Numbered from the stretch's first letter, positions 8,564 to 18,457 are shown. The stretch: DNA of 64,000 bases from Selenomonadales bacterium (GCA_900769615.1 CAAGHH010000024.1:59282-123281), one strand, 5' to 3'. The notes: generated by a model not told the origin, from the letters alone. Numbers and translations: made by a program.

Positions 8564-11500
8564 CTAACTAAACAACGCTATCTGATCACTTTCCCCCATA
8601 CCATTAAGGACGCCATGTTCACGCAAAATTTCAATATTAGTTTTGGATATACCAGTGCGGCGCCGTAAGTCCTCAATACTAGTAAAGGCACCGGCTTTGC
8701 GAGCTTCAACTATTGCTTGCGCAGCTTTTGCTCCCATACCACTGAGGCTGGCGAATGGCGGCAATAGTGATTTTTCATGTATTATAAATTTATCTGCATC
8801 AGATTCATATAAATCAACATATTCACAGCTAAAACCGCGTAAATACATTTCCCAAGCTAATTGCAATACTATAAGTGTGGCATTTTGTTTTACATCTAAT
8901 TTTTTTTCTTTAGCCTCTTGTTCTAATTTTTTTATCTGTTCACCAACATAGTCCTTGCCTCTAGCTATTACGTTAGCATCAAATTCTGCTGCACGAATCG
9001 AAAAGTATGCTGCATAATAAGCTAATGGATAATGAACCTTACAAAAAGCAATGCGATACGCCATCATAACATAAGCGGTAGCATGCGCCCTTGGGAATAA
9101 ATACTTTATCTTTTGACATGATTCGATAAACCACTCAGGAATCTTGCCCTTCCGTAAAATTTCTACCACATCAGCGGCAATCCCTTTGCCCTTACGTACT
9201 TTTTCCATCGTTTTAAATGATAATAGCGGATCTATTCCTTGATGAATAAGATACATCATGATATCATCACGCGCCGAAATAGCATTTTTTATCGTGCACT
9301 GCCCGCTGCGGATAAGATCCTGCGCATTGCCAAGCCACACATCAGTACCATGAGAAAAACCTGATATCCGTACTAAATCCGAAAAAACATCAGGATTAGT
9401 ATCATCTATCATCTGTCTAGTAAACGGGGTTCTAAATTCTGGTATACCAAAAGTACCTGATGTTGCCCCCAGTTCTTCAGGAGTCACCCCCAAAGCTTCA
9501 GTTGAATTAAATAATGACATAGTAGCTTTATCATCAAATGGTATGGTTTTAGGATCGCGGCAAGTTAAGTCCTCCAGCATTTTTATTACTGTCGGATCAT
9601 CGTGACCTAATATGTCAAGTTTAACCAAACGGCTGCTTATCGAATGATAATCAAAATGTGTGGTTATTGTACCACAATTCATATCATTAGCCGGATGTTG
9701 TATCGGCGTGAAAAAATGGATATCCATATTGCGCGGAACAACCATAATGCCAGCAGGATGTTGTCCAGTAGTAGATTTTACTCCCATGCAGCCATGGGCT
9801 AAACGGTCAATATAGGAAATATGTTTATGTTCGCCTTTTTCTTCATAAAATTTCTTTACGTAACCAAAAGCTGTCTTATCGGCAACGGTCTGAATAGATC
9901 CTGCCCGATAAACATTGTCTTTGCCAAAAAGAACTTCAGTGTATTTATGAGCTACCGGCTGATACGTACCAGAAAAATTAAGATCGATATCAGGAACTTT
10001 ATCACCATCAAAGCCCAAAAATACAGCAAATGGTATATCATGACCATCTTTTATGAGTGGTGTACCACAAACCGGACATTCCTTATCCGGAAGGTCATAG
10101 CCGCAACCATATGAACCATCTGTGATAAATTTACTATATTGACAATTAGGACAACGCCAATGTGGAGGCAAAGGATTAACCTCAGTAATACCTGTCATTG
10201 TAGCGATAAATGATGAACCGACTGAACCTCGCGAACCAACGAGATAACCATCATCATTTGATTTTTTTACCAATCGCTGCGCAATTAAATAAAGCACTGA
10301 AAATCCGTGACCAATAATAGGTTTTAGCTCCTGCTGCAAACGAGCTTCAACTATTTCCGGCAAATTTTCACCATACATCAGTCTTGCTTTACGATAGGAC
10401 ATTTCGCGTATTTCTTCATCGGCGCCTGGTATCATCGGTGAATACAGATCATCCGGAATCGGTTTAAATTTTTCGATCATATCGTTAATTCGCCGTGGAT
10501 TAGTAACAACGGCTTCATAAGCTAATTCTTCACCTAAATAAGAAAATTCCGCAAGCATTTCCTCAGTCGTTCGCAAATAAAGTGGTGGCTGCATTTCAGC
10601 ATCGTCAAATCCCTTGCCTTTCATCAAAATGGCTCGATAAATACTATCTTCGGGATTAAGAAAATGGACATCACAGGTTGCAACTAGCATTTTATTTAAT
10701 TTTTTTGCTAACTCAGCAACCTTCAAATTGATATTTATAAGATCCTCATCCGTATTAATAGTTGGATATTTATCGCTGCGTTTTAAAAAATCATTATTAT
10801 GAATTGGCTGGATTTCAAGATAATCGTAAAACTCAGCTATCTTTAAAAGCTGCTCCTCACCTTGTCCCTCTTCAATTGCTCTAATAAGTTCACCAGCTTC
10901 ACAAGCTGAGCCAATAAGAATCCCTTCTCTATATTCCTGAACTATCTTTTTCGGCAGTCTTGGCTGACGATGAAAATATTTTACATGCGATAGTGATACC
11001 ATTTGATACAGGTTACGTAACCCATTAGGGTTTTTAGCTAGAAAAATTATATGATTTGCCCGCTTCTGGTCATAATCATTTCCCGTTAAATAGCCTTCCA
11101 TGCCATAAATAACTTTAACACTCGACTTGCTGGCAATTTTCATTGCATCAGGAAAAGCCTGCACGACACCATGATCAGTTACAGCAATTGCCGGCCAGCC
11201 CCAACGCTCTGCTGTTTGCAATAAATCTTTTACTGAAACTACCGCATCCATCGCACTCATAGTAGTATGCGCATGCAACTCTACCCGCTTTACCTCAGCC
11301 TTGTCTTCTCTTACTGTTTTTTCCTTTTTAGCCAGTGAATCAATAAACAGGACATATTCATTCATGTAAGTATCAAAACGGACTGAACCTCGAATCCGAA
11401 CTTCCATGCCTTCTTTCAGCTTGCTGATAATCTCATCAAAATCTTCTTCGCTATCTTTACCACGTTTGGGTTTAAAGAATTTTTTGCAGACAATACCGTT

Positions 11501-12382
11501 AGTTTCATCCGACAAGCAAAATGACAACATCTTAGTACCAGTTTTAAATTCGTTGGTTTTTATACCTGAACCAGCACCTTCGCCAATAAAACCTTCAAGA
11601 ATAACATTTTTCATTTCGCCATTAATTTCATTAATAGGTTTGCGTTCGCCCATTACGCCACGACCAAATATGAGATTGCCTGTTCCTTGTACCACCACTG
11701 GTTTCGTAAAATCTGCATGATGCTTTGGCAGTGGCACTTTTTCTTTGCTGGCAGCCGCCTGAGCTTTTGCTGGTTTAGTGCTGACAGTTTTTTCAGTTAA
11801 TTTCTTTTCCTTCCGTACAGCTTCTAAATATTCCGGCGTGTCAAAACTGCTATCTACAGCCAGATTTTGCAAAACCTCATCACTGGCAATACATTCCACG
11901 GGGCAACGATAACCTAACATTTCCTTGATGGCTTGTCCAATCAGCATGGTTACTGAATGAGCTCGCATTATTTCGCCACCAAGTTCTCCTGGGACTTCAA
12001 TACAAACATTACTGCCATCAACACGATAACGCGACCTTTTTAGTAACTCAAATACTGTTGGATTTCCCTCCGCAACCTTGGTTACGAGCATTGGCCATAT
12101 TTTTTTTAGGCCATCTTCGATATCAATTACATCTTGATAAAAAATAACTGAAGCTAATTGATATTTTCCTTTTATTTGCTCAGCGATTTCAGTTAATAGC
12201 TGTTCTTTAAGCAATGTTTGACTAGTTAATACTATCTCCCAGCTGTTTTCACTGGCACAAACCTCTACATGACGGATTGCAGTCGACTTTATTTGTGTTT
12301 TTTCCGCATCTGTTAGCGTCATTCCTTGCGCTAACTGCCAAAGCATATTTTCTTTTTGCGGTACAATCCGATACTTACGCAT
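8564..12382 (-). CDS. polC: DNA polymerase III alpha subunit, PolC type, lacking the exonuclease insert
   Basis: Main replicative polymerase of Firmicutes. Order seen: N-terminal region (1-230), an OB-fold tRNA-anti-like domain (about 235-355), a PHP domain (VELHAHTTMSAMDAV, AIAVTDHGVVQAFPD), then the polymerase core with the four-Cys zinc motif (CPNC...CPVC), the catalytic PDIDLNFSG, and a C-terminal helix-hairpin-helix. Ordinary PolC is about 1430-1470 residues and carries a DEDD exonuclease inserted in the PHP domain, after a segment like KMIYGMEANLV. Here VIYGMEGYL runs within a few residues into the second PHP half (HIIFLAKNPNGLRNLYQ), so the roughly 165-residue exonuclease is cleanly absent. 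The 1272 residues fit that loss. Start ATG at 12382, with AAAGGA upstream. Confidence 0.95.
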   Translation of the reverse strand: MRKYRIVPQKENMLWQLAQGMTLTDAEKTQIKSTAIRHVEVCASENSWEIVLTSQTLLKEQLLTEIAEQIKGKYQLASVIFYQDVIDIEDGLKKIWPMLVTKVAEGNPTVFELLKRSRYRVDGSNVCIEVPGELGGEIMRAHSVTMLIGQAIKEMLGYRCPVECIASDEVLQNLAVDSSFDTPEYLEAVRKEKKLTEKTVSTKPAKAQAAASKEKVPLPKHHADFTKPVVVQGTGNLIFGRGVMGERKPINEINGEMKNVILEGFIGEGAGSGIKTNEFKTGTKMLSFCLSDETNGIVCKKFFKPKRGKDSEEDFDEIISKLKEGMEVRIRGSVRFDTYMNEYVLFIDSLAKKEKTVREDKAEVKRVELHAHTTMSAMDAVVSVKDLLQTAERWGWPAIAVTDHGVVQAFPDAMKIASKSSVKVIYGMEGYLTGNDYDQKRANHIIFLAKNPNGLRNLYQMVSLSHVKYFHRQPRLPKKIVQEYREGILIGSACEAGELIRAIEEGQGEEQLLKIAEFYDYLEIQPIHNNDFLKRSDKYPTINTDEDLININLKVAELAKKLNKMLVATCDVHFLNPEDSIYRAILMKGKGFDDAEMQPPLYLRTTEEMLAEFSYLGEELAYEAVVTNPRRINDMIEKFKPIPDDLYSPMIPGADEEIREMSYRKARLMYGENLPEIVEARLQQELKPIIGHGFSVLYLIAQRLVKKSNDDGYLVGSRGSVGSSFIATMTGITEVNPLPPHWRCPNCQYSKFITDGSYGCGYDLPDKECPVCGTPLIKDGHDIPFAVFLGFDGDKVPDIDLNFSGTYQPVAHKYTEVLFGKDNVYRAGSIQTVADKTAFGYVKKFYEEKGEHKHISYIDRLAHGCMGVKSTTGQHPAGIMVVPRNMDIHFFTPIQHPANDMNCGTITTHFDYHSISSRLVKLDILGHDDPTVIKMLEDLTCRDPKTIPFDDKATMSLFNSTEALGVTPEELGATSGTFGIPEFRTPFTRQMIDDTNPDVFSDLVRISGFSHGTDVWLGNAQDLIRSGQCTIKNAISARDDIMMYLIHQGIDPLLSFKTMEKVRKGKGIAADVVEILRKGKIPEWFIESCQKIKYLFPRAHATAYVMMAYRIAFCKVHYPLAYYAAYFSIRAAEFDANVIARGKDYVGEQIKKLEQEAKEKKLDVKQNATLIVLQLAWEMYLRGFSCEYVDLYESDADKFIIHEKSLLPPFASLSGMGAKAAQAIVEARKAGAFTSIEDLRRRTGISKTNIEILREHGVLNGMGESDQIALFS

Positions 12383-12406
12383 TCGCTGGTTTGTCCTTTC
12401 TAATCA

Positions 12407-13036
12407 TCATTCTTGATATAATTCATGATATTTTTTCCGGTCGATGATAACCTGTTTTACATATTCCCGCGTTTCTTTATAGGGTATAGCATCAATATCA
12501 TTAAAATCATCTGACCAATTATTTTCTTTTATCCATTCATGAACATTACCCCGGCCGGCATTATAAGCTGCTAGTGCCAATATATCATTACCCTTAAATT
12601 CCTTGCGCAGCTCGGCTAGATACCAAGTCCCATAACGAATATTCCGATCCGGTTCATGTAAATTTTCCAGTGAATAATTTTTGTCACCGATTTGCGCAGC
12701 AATCCATTCAGCAGTGTCTGGCATAAGTTGCATTAACCCTATCGCCCCGCGATGTGATAATGCCTCATGCTTAAATTTACTCTCACTTTTTATCACCGCT
12801 GCCGTTAAATTACTGTCGACATGATATACCTGCGCATACTTTATAACGGTTTCATGGTATGGATATACATAAAAATATTTTCGCTGCACTGGTTCAAATT
12901 GCAAAACGAAATAAGCCCCCAGGCTAGTTATAAATATAAATAAGGCAACCAAAAAACAGGTTGCCATCCTTTTCTGCACGCATCTGTCTCGACGAATTTT
13001 TTCTGTAAAATCATCCAGCTCATCTCGATCTTCCAT
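12407..13036 (-). CDS. lytic transglycosylase, SLT domain (Slt/MltE-like)
   Basis: Cleaves the glycan strands of peptidoglycan outside the cytoplasmic membrane. A cytoplasmic stretch of about 25 charged residues is followed by a single membrane segment (MATCFLVALFIFITSLGAYFV), so it is probably membrane-anchored. The SLT domain follows: IKSESKFKHEA with the catalytic Glu, GLMQLMPDTA, and LAAYNAGRGNV. The ATG at 13036 lies inside the end of coaE and overlaps it by 17 bases, with AAAGGA in front. Translation of the two genes is therefore probably coupled. A longer in-frame start further inside coaE is possible but less likely. Confidence 0.9.
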   Translation of the reverse strand: MEDRDELDDFTEKIRRDRCVQKRMATCFLVALFIFITSLGAYFVLQFEPVQRKYFYVYPYHETVIKYAQVYHVDSNLTAAVIKSESKFKHEALSHRGAIGLMQLMPDTAEWIAAQIGDKNYSLENLHEPDRNIRYGTWYLAELRKEFKGNDILALAAYNAGRGNVHEWIKENNWSDDFNDIDAIPYKETREYVKQVIIDRKKYHELYQE

Positions 13037-13637
13037 TGATCTTTTCCTTCCAAAGCTGCCACAGCGCATAAAGCTGTGCTTGCATTTTATCTACCGTGTC
13101 ATTATTATCAACCAGCCAGTCAGCCAGCGCTTTTTTAGTTGCCAGCGGCATTTGCGCCTTTATACGGTTCCGCGCTTCCTCAAGCGAATAACCATTTCTT
13201 GCTTGCAACCTGTTTAATTGCGTAATTTCATCAACGTATACGAGTACATTCCCAGCTGTTTTTTTATACCAATCAGTTTCAAACAAAAGTGGTATGTCTA
13301 AAATAATAATAGCTTCATTTTGTGCTTTTCCCAAAGCTATTTTTTGCATTATAGTTTGGCGAATAATTGGCTGGGCTGTTTCATTCAGCCATTGTCGCTC
13401 ACTTTCATCAGCAAAGACAATTTCACCTATTTGCCGGCGATTTAAACTGCCATCAGGATATAAGCATTTTTTACCAAAATGTTCACAATAAGCCTTATAC
13501 AGCGGGGCATCAATTTGAGTTAACGCTAATGCTATGGCATCAGCATCGATGATACTAGCCCCTAAGCTTTGTAAATATTTAGCTGCGGTGCTCTTGCCAC
13601 TAGCAATTCCACCCGTAAGACCGATAACCAGACTCAT
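13020..13637 (-). CDS. coaE: dephospho-CoA kinase CoaE
   Basis: Last step of coenzyme A synthesis: phosphorylation of the ribose 3'-OH of dephospho-CoA. The 205-residue length is normal. Walker A is GLTGGIASGKST at residues 6-17, followed by the family's IIDADAIA. The lid and substrate regions include DIPLLFETDWYK and YVDEITQLNRLQARNG. It sits 3 bases after mutM and in the polA-mutM-coaE order common in Firmicutes. It overlaps the transglycosylase gene at its 3' end. Confidence 0.96.
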   Translation of the reverse strand: MSLVIGLTGGIASGKSTAAKYLQSLGASIIDADAIALALTQIDAPLYKAYCEHFGKKCLYPDGSLNRRQIGEIVFADESERQWLNETAQPIIRQTIMQKIALGKAQNEAIIILDIPLLFETDWYKKTAGNVLVYVDEITQLNRLQARNGYSLEEARNRIKAQMPLATKKALADWLVDNNDTVDKMQAQLYALWQLWKEKINGRSR

Positions 13638-13640
13638 TAT

Positions 13641-14486
13641 TTAATCTCCATTTTTAGTTATTTCAGCCTGACACCGTGGACAATAATGGGTGCCACGTCC
13701 GCCTACCGTTATCTTTACAATCGGAGTTTGGCAGCTAGTACAAGGCTTGCCCGTACGACCATAGACCAGCAATTTATTTTGGTGCGCTCCTTTTTTACCT
13801 TCCCCATTTTTGTAATCACGAAAACTTGTACCGCCGTCACGAATTCCAGCAGCAATAACTTCGTTAACTGCCTGGTATAGCTGCTCACATTCTTTCTTAG
13901 TTAAACTATTAGCTGGTCTTTTCGGAAATATTTTAGCTAGGAACAAAGCTTCATCAGCATAAATATTGCCGATACCGCCAATAATTTCCTGATTGAGTAA
14001 AAAGCTCTTTATTGCCGTTTTTCGTTTTTGCGCCGTATTATACAGATAATCTGCGGAAAAATCTGCGGTTAACGGTTCTGGACCCATCGCATTTAAGGCA
14101 TGAATACGCCATATTTCATCATTTTTCAACGCATAAATTGCCCCCAAGGTTCTAGTATCACCATAAACCAGGGCACTGCCATCAGCAAAATGCAATATAA
14201 CTCTAGCATAAGTATCATTATTATTGCCATCTGGTGCATAAACTAATCTTCCTGTCATCCGCAGATGAAAAATCAGTTTATTGTTATTGTCCAATTCCAG
14301 CAATAAATATTTACCTCTTCGTTTTACTGCCTCAATACTATGACCTATTGCCATACTGCGAAAGCCTTCTGGCTGAGGCCATTTTATTTGTCTTGCTAGC
14401 AGTATATCAACTTTTACAATCATCTTTGCCGTTATAACATCGGCTAAATAGCGTCGTATAGTCTCGACTTCCGGTAATTCAGGCAT
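13641..14486 (-). CDS. mutM: formamidopyrimidine-DNA glycosylase MutM (Fpg)
   Basis: Excises 8-oxoguanine and other oxidised purines and nicks the abasic site. It starts MPELPEVET, whose Pro-2 and Glu-3 are the catalytic nucleophile and acid after removal of Met. KRRGKYLLLEL holds the conserved lysine near residue 57. The helix-two-turn-helix and C-terminal zinc finger are intact (CTSC ... CPRC, residues about 249-272). At 281 residues it is of usual size. It begins one base after the polA stop, so the two are surely cotranscribed. Confidence 0.97.
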   Translation of the reverse strand: MPELPEVETIRRYLADVITAKMIVKVDILLARQIKWPQPEGFRSMAIGHSIEAVKRRGKYLLLELDNNNKLIFHLRMTGRLVYAPDGNNNDTYARVILHFADGSALVYGDTRTLGAIYALKNDEIWRIHALNAMGPEPLTADFSADYLYNTAQKRKTAIKSFLLNQEIIGGIGNIYADEALFLAKIFPKRPANSLTKKECEQLYQAVNEVIAAGIRDGGTSFRDYKNGEGKKGAHQNKLLVYGRTGKPCTSCQTPIVKITVGGRGTHYCPRCQAEITKNGD

Positions 14487-17111
14487 TTACTTCGCCTCCG
14501 CCCAGTTCTTGCCACTATGAATATCTATTATTAATGGAACTGCGAGTTTGACAACATCTTCCATTGTTTCATGCAATATGTTTTTTACCGTTGTCAACTC
14601 GTCATTTTTTACTTCTAGTACCAACTCATCATGAACCTGGATAAGAATCCGGCTCTTTACTTTAGCTGCTTTTAATTTTTTATACGCAGCAATCATAGCT
14701 AATTTTATAATATCTGCTGCCGTACCTTGAATTGGAGTATTCATTGCCATCCGTTCTGCCAGCGATCGCTGCATAAAATTACGACTGTTTATCGCAGCTA
14801 AATCGCGACGACGACCAAAAAGCGTTGTGACATAACCATTTTCATGCGCAGCAGCTACAGTTTCATCTAAAAACTTTTTCACACCTGGATAACGCAAAAA
14901 ATAATTTTTAATATAAGATCCTGCTTCCTGTGGCAAAATATTTAAATCCTGCGCCAAACCATAATCGCTAATACCATAGACTATACCAAAATTTACGGCC
15001 TTGGCCTTACGCCGCAAATCAGAGGTTACTTCCGCTAACGGCACGCCAAATACCTCAGCAGCAGTACGAGCATGAATATCTTGATTTTGCTTAAAGGCAT
15101 CAATAAAGCTCTCATCACCAGACATGTGTGCCAGTAATCTAAGCTCTATCTGCGAATAATCAGCGGATAGGATGACATCGTAGCCTGCACCTGGTTCAAA
15201 TAACGTTCTTATTGATCGGCCTTCTTCGGTGCGAACTGGTATATTTTGCAAATTAGGATCAGAACTTGATAACCTGCCAGTTGCCGTAACTGTTTGATTG
15301 AAACTGGTATGCACCCTGCCTGATTCCGGATTGATAATTTCACCTATAGTATCGAGATAAGTTGATTTTAACTTTGTTAAGGTACGATAATTTAATATCT
15401 GCTCAATTATTGGATGCTGATTACGTAATTTATTTAATACCTCAGCATTAGTCGAATAGCCGGTTTTAGTCTTTTTAATTGGTGGTAAATTAAGCTTTTC
15501 AAATAGGACTTCACCCAGCTGTTTGGGGGATTTTACATTAAATTCTACTCCAGCTAGCGTATAAATATCTTTTTCAAGCTGACTTATTTTTTCGCCAAAA
15601 ATAGCTGCTTTTTCCTTAAGCCGTTCCCGGTTCACATAGATACCATTTTGTTCCATAGCTGCCAGTACCTCAACTAACGGTAATTCCATAGTATCATAAA
15701 GTTTGGTAAGCCCTAGCTTTGTCAGCTTTTCGGTTAAAATACCTTGCAAACGTCCTAATAACTTAGCTTCCCAAACCATAGCTTCAGCAGCGTTAACAAA
15801 TTCATCTGGGATTGCTTCTTGCGGAAAATATTTTTGCGAAAGTCTTGTTAGCTCATATTTAGCAAAATCCGGATGCAGCAAATAATCAGCAATTTCTATA
15901 TCAAAAAAATTAGCTTTTGGTTTTAATCCAGCATGATAATATCGCTTCAAATCATACAGTGTTATCGTCTTATACTCATTATGCTCCAAACAAGCTAAAA
16001 GTATCTGCCAGGCAGCACTTTCAGCTTCAACAAAGCCGAGCTTTCCTAGTGGCAGCGTATAAACCGCCATCCCCGCCAGCTTTTCAAATGGTGCTTTGCC
16101 AGCAAAAATGCCAGCTAAAGCGATACTTTGCGCCTCGGTTAAAATAACTTTTGCTTGCTTAGCGTCCCAATTTTCATAAGTTACATCAACGCTAGCAGCA
16201 GCTGTTTCACCAAAATCAAGTGTCAATTCGGCTGAAGCCTCACCGTATAGTTTAGTGAAATTTCGCCAAACACTTTTTAATTCATAACGCTCGCAAAATT
16301 TTTTCATTTCGCTATGATTAGGTTTCAGCCCCAGCTCAGCCATATTAAATTCCAAATTGGGAACCGCTAATTCAATAGTCGCCAATTCTTTTGACAGTAT
16401 CGCCTTATCTTTGTTCTCTAGCAAATTGGTCTTTAATTTATTACCTGAAATATCAGCAATATTGGCTAATACAGTCTCTAGTGAGCCATATTTCAGCAAT
16501 AATTTGGCAGCGGTCTTTGGTCCCACACCGGGAACTCCAGGAATATTATCCGATTTATCCCCCATAAGACTTTTTAAGTCGATTAGCTTTATCGGTTCAA
16601 AACCATATTCATCCCAAAAGACTTTTTCATCATATTCCTTCATTTCACTGATACCTTTTTTAGTGAGCAACACCTTAAGATTAGGGCGCACCAATTGCAA
16701 AGCATCGCGATCACCGGTTACGACCATGACATCATTAGCCACCGCCGCTGCTTTAGCAGCTAACGTACCGATTATATCATCAGCTTCATAATTATCAATT
16801 TCAATAAAAGAAATACCAAAAGCTGCTGCATATAAACGCAGCAGCGGAATTTGGCTGAGGAGTTCTTCCGGTGCTTTGTCGCGCGTTCCCTTATATGCGG
16901 CGTACTTTTCGGTGCGAAATGTCTTGCGGCTCTTATCAAAAGCCAGTACCATTGCATCAGGTTCAAGTTGTTCCATAAGCTTGGTAAGCATATTCGAAAA
17001 ACCTACAATCGCATTAGTCGGTTCGCCACGGGAATCCTCAAGCAAAGGCAGAGCAAAGAATGCTCGATACATCAAGCTGCTGCCATCTAAAATTACTAAA
17101 CGCTGGCTCAA
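14487..17111 (-). CDS. polA: DNA polymerase I PolA with degenerate 3'-5' exonuclease domain
   Basis: Fills gaps in repair and removes RNA primers. The N-terminal 5' nuclease (1-290) has VTGDRDALQLV and SLMGDKSDNIPGVPGVG. The middle domain (about 300-480) has an exonuclease fold remnant: where active enzymes have an Asp-X-Glu motif this one reads SIALAGIFAG, so proofreading is probably lost, as in Bacillus and Thermus enzymes. The polymerase domain has motif A DYSQIELRLLAH, motif B RRKAKAVNFGIVYG and motif C QVHDELVLEV. 874 residues. The start is a TTG at 17111, 7 bases after GGAGG. It heads polA-mutM-coaE-slt-polC. Confidence 0.97.
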   Translation of the reverse strand: MSQRLVILDGSSLMYRAFFALPLLEDSRGEPTNAIVGFSNMLTKLMEQLEPDAMVLAFDKSRKTFRTEKYAAYKGTRDKAPEELLSQIPLLRLYAAAFGISFIEIDNYEADDIIGTLAAKAAAVANDVMVVTGDRDALQLVRPNLKVLLTKKGISEMKEYDEKVFWDEYGFEPIKLIDLKSLMGDKSDNIPGVPGVGPKTAAKLLLKYGSLETVLANIADISGNKLKTNLLENKDKAILSKELATIELAVPNLEFNMAELGLKPNHSEMKKFCERYELKSVWRNFTKLYGEASAELTLDFGETAAASVDVTYENWDAKQAKVILTEAQSIALAGIFAGKAPFEKLAGMAVYTLPLGKLGFVEAESAAWQILLACLEHNEYKTITLYDLKRYYHAGLKPKANFFDIEIADYLLHPDFAKYELTRLSQKYFPQEAIPDEFVNAAEAMVWEAKLLGRLQGILTEKLTKLGLTKLYDTMELPLVEVLAAMEQNGIYVNRERLKEKAAIFGEKISQLEKDIYTLAGVEFNVKSPKQLGEVLFEKLNLPPIKKTKTGYSTNAEVLNKLRNQHPIIEQILNYRTLTKLKSTYLDTIGEIINPESGRVHTSFNQTVTATGRLSSSDPNLQNIPVRTEEGRSIRTLFEPGAGYDVILSADYSQIELRLLAHMSGDESFIDAFKQNQDIHARTAAEVFGVPLAEVTSDLRRKAKAVNFGIVYGISDYGLAQDLNILPQEAGSYIKNYFLRYPGVKKFLDETVAAAHENGYVTTLFGRRRDLAAINSRNFMQRSLAERMAMNTPIQGTAADIIKLAMIAAYKKLKAAKVKSRILIQVHDELVLEVKNDELTTVKNILHETMEDVVKLAVPLIIDIHSGKNWAEAK

Positions 17112-17159
17112 CAGAATTCCTCCCCTATATGATTAAATTGTGATTATCTGTTAGTTAAA

Positions 17160-18332
17160 TTAATCTTTGACTGCCTCAGCGTAGATTTCATTGAGACTTT
17201 TTGTTTTTGCTTCAGCATTAGCTGCCGGCTTTTCAGCTGCAACAGTTGTTTCGTTGCTATTAACGTTTGCAGCACTGCCAACGGCATTATTTTCACTTAC
17301 GGCTGGTTTATCCTTGGTAAGTGGTACTATTGTGTCAGCAGGCTTTTCATTAGCAATATTATTAGTGCCTAATATATAATTTTTGCCATCGATGCTGCCT
17401 TTTAATTTAAACAATACTTCCGCTGCTTTATCCGTGCAATAATACGTATCACGTTTTAACACACCAGCTGCTTTGCCTAAATCGCTTACAAGCATATTAT
17501 CCGTTGCTTTCCAGCCAAGCGCAACTTTAAGCTCATTAGCTACATCAACAGCTGGTAAATAAGTAACATTATCTGCTACGATTGCCTTGCTCGCCAGCTT
17601 CTTGCCATTTACATAAAGCGGATAAACCTTAGCAATATAGGTTGGATTACCATCAGAAGCTTCGATCTTATTTTCAATATCAGCATCGCTGACAAAATCG
17701 CCAACACCATAGCCGGCCAGCCATTTATGAACATCACTAACATTCAAATTTTGCCAACCATACCCATCAGGATAAATATAATATACCACCGTATCATCAG
17801 GTGCTTTTTCAACCACTACGCGATTATAAGTGATTTCCACTGGCGTGCCAACATCTACCAAATCATACAATGCTTCTACGTCTTCTTCATGCATGCGCAC
17901 ACAGCCGTTTGATACATAATAGCCAATAGAATCAGGACGATTAGTACCATGAATACCATAGTTGCCTTGGAACTCAATCCAGCGATACCCGAGCGGATTG
18001 CTAGGTCCTGATGGTATCGAAGTGCCCGACTGCGGATCGGTCCAAGTAGGATTTACTTCTTTATAACGCACTTTGTAATAACCTGTAGGCGTCGGCGTGG
18101 ATGCTTTGCCTGGACCTATTGGATAAAGGCGAATCTTCGCATTGCCCTTTAAAAGTGCCAATGAGCGAGCTGCCAGGTTAATTGATATTTTCATAGGTTC
18201 TTCCGTAGTGTCAGCTGCTGCACTGGCAGTTTTAACTGACAGCATAGGTATATCAGCTGTTAAATTATTGCTGCCAACCCCTGTCATAAGCATCGCGCCC
18301 AAAAGACCAGCACAAATCTTTTTCATCATCAT
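17160..18332 (-). CDS. exported L,D-transpeptidase (YkuD) with copper-amine-oxidase-like C-terminal domain
   Basis: Forms 3-3 peptidoglycan cross-links or attaches proteins to the wall, outside the membrane. A signal peptide (MMMKKICAGLLGAMLMTGVG) leads to the YkuD domain (about 50-190) with GIHGTNRPDSIG and the catalytic SNGCVRMHEEDV. Residues about 240-340 resemble a copper-amine-oxidase N1 type stalk domain (VNGKKLASKA, VTYLPAVDVANEL), common on exported Firmicute enzymes. The last 80 residues are an Ala/Asn/Lys-rich low-complexity tail. I start at the first of three Met codons at 18332; an in-frame start at 18437 would bury the signal peptide. It lies about 50 bases upstream of polA and could be in its transcript. 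Confidence 0.9.
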   Translation of the reverse strand: MMMKKICAGLLGAMLMTGVGSNNLTADIPMLSVKTASAAADTTEEPMKISINLAARSLALLKGNAKIRLYPIGPGKASTPTPTGYYKVRYKEVNPTWTDPQSGTSIPSGPSNPLGYRWIEFQGNYGIHGTNRPDSIGYYVSNGCVRMHEEDVEALYDLVDVGTPVEITYNRVVVEKAPDDTVVYYIYPDGYGWQNLNVSDVHKWLAGYGVGDFVSDADIENKIEASDGNPTYIAKVYPLYVNGKKLASKAIVADNVTYLPAVDVANELKVALGWKATDNMLVSDLGKAAGVLKRDTYYCTDKAAEVLFKLKGSIDGKNYILGTNNIANEKPADTIVPLTKDKPAVSENNAVGSAANVNSNETTVAAEKPAANAEAKTKSLNEIYAEAVKD

Positions 18333-18421
18333 AATTGCAAAATCTCTTTTCCTTTTATATTTTTCATAAAGCTTTGTATAATGCTTTTTACATACTATCA
18401 TTTTTGTGATTTTTTGGCAAT

Positions 18422-18457
18422 AGAAAAAGACCGTCATCCACGTAGGAAAACGGTCTT
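18422..18457 (-). terminator. rho-independent terminator after ndk
   Basis: Eight-base arms AAGACCGT and ACGGTCTT enclose a short inner pairing. On the minus strand a TTTTT run follows. It lies just past the ndk stop (18467). Confidence 0.8.
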
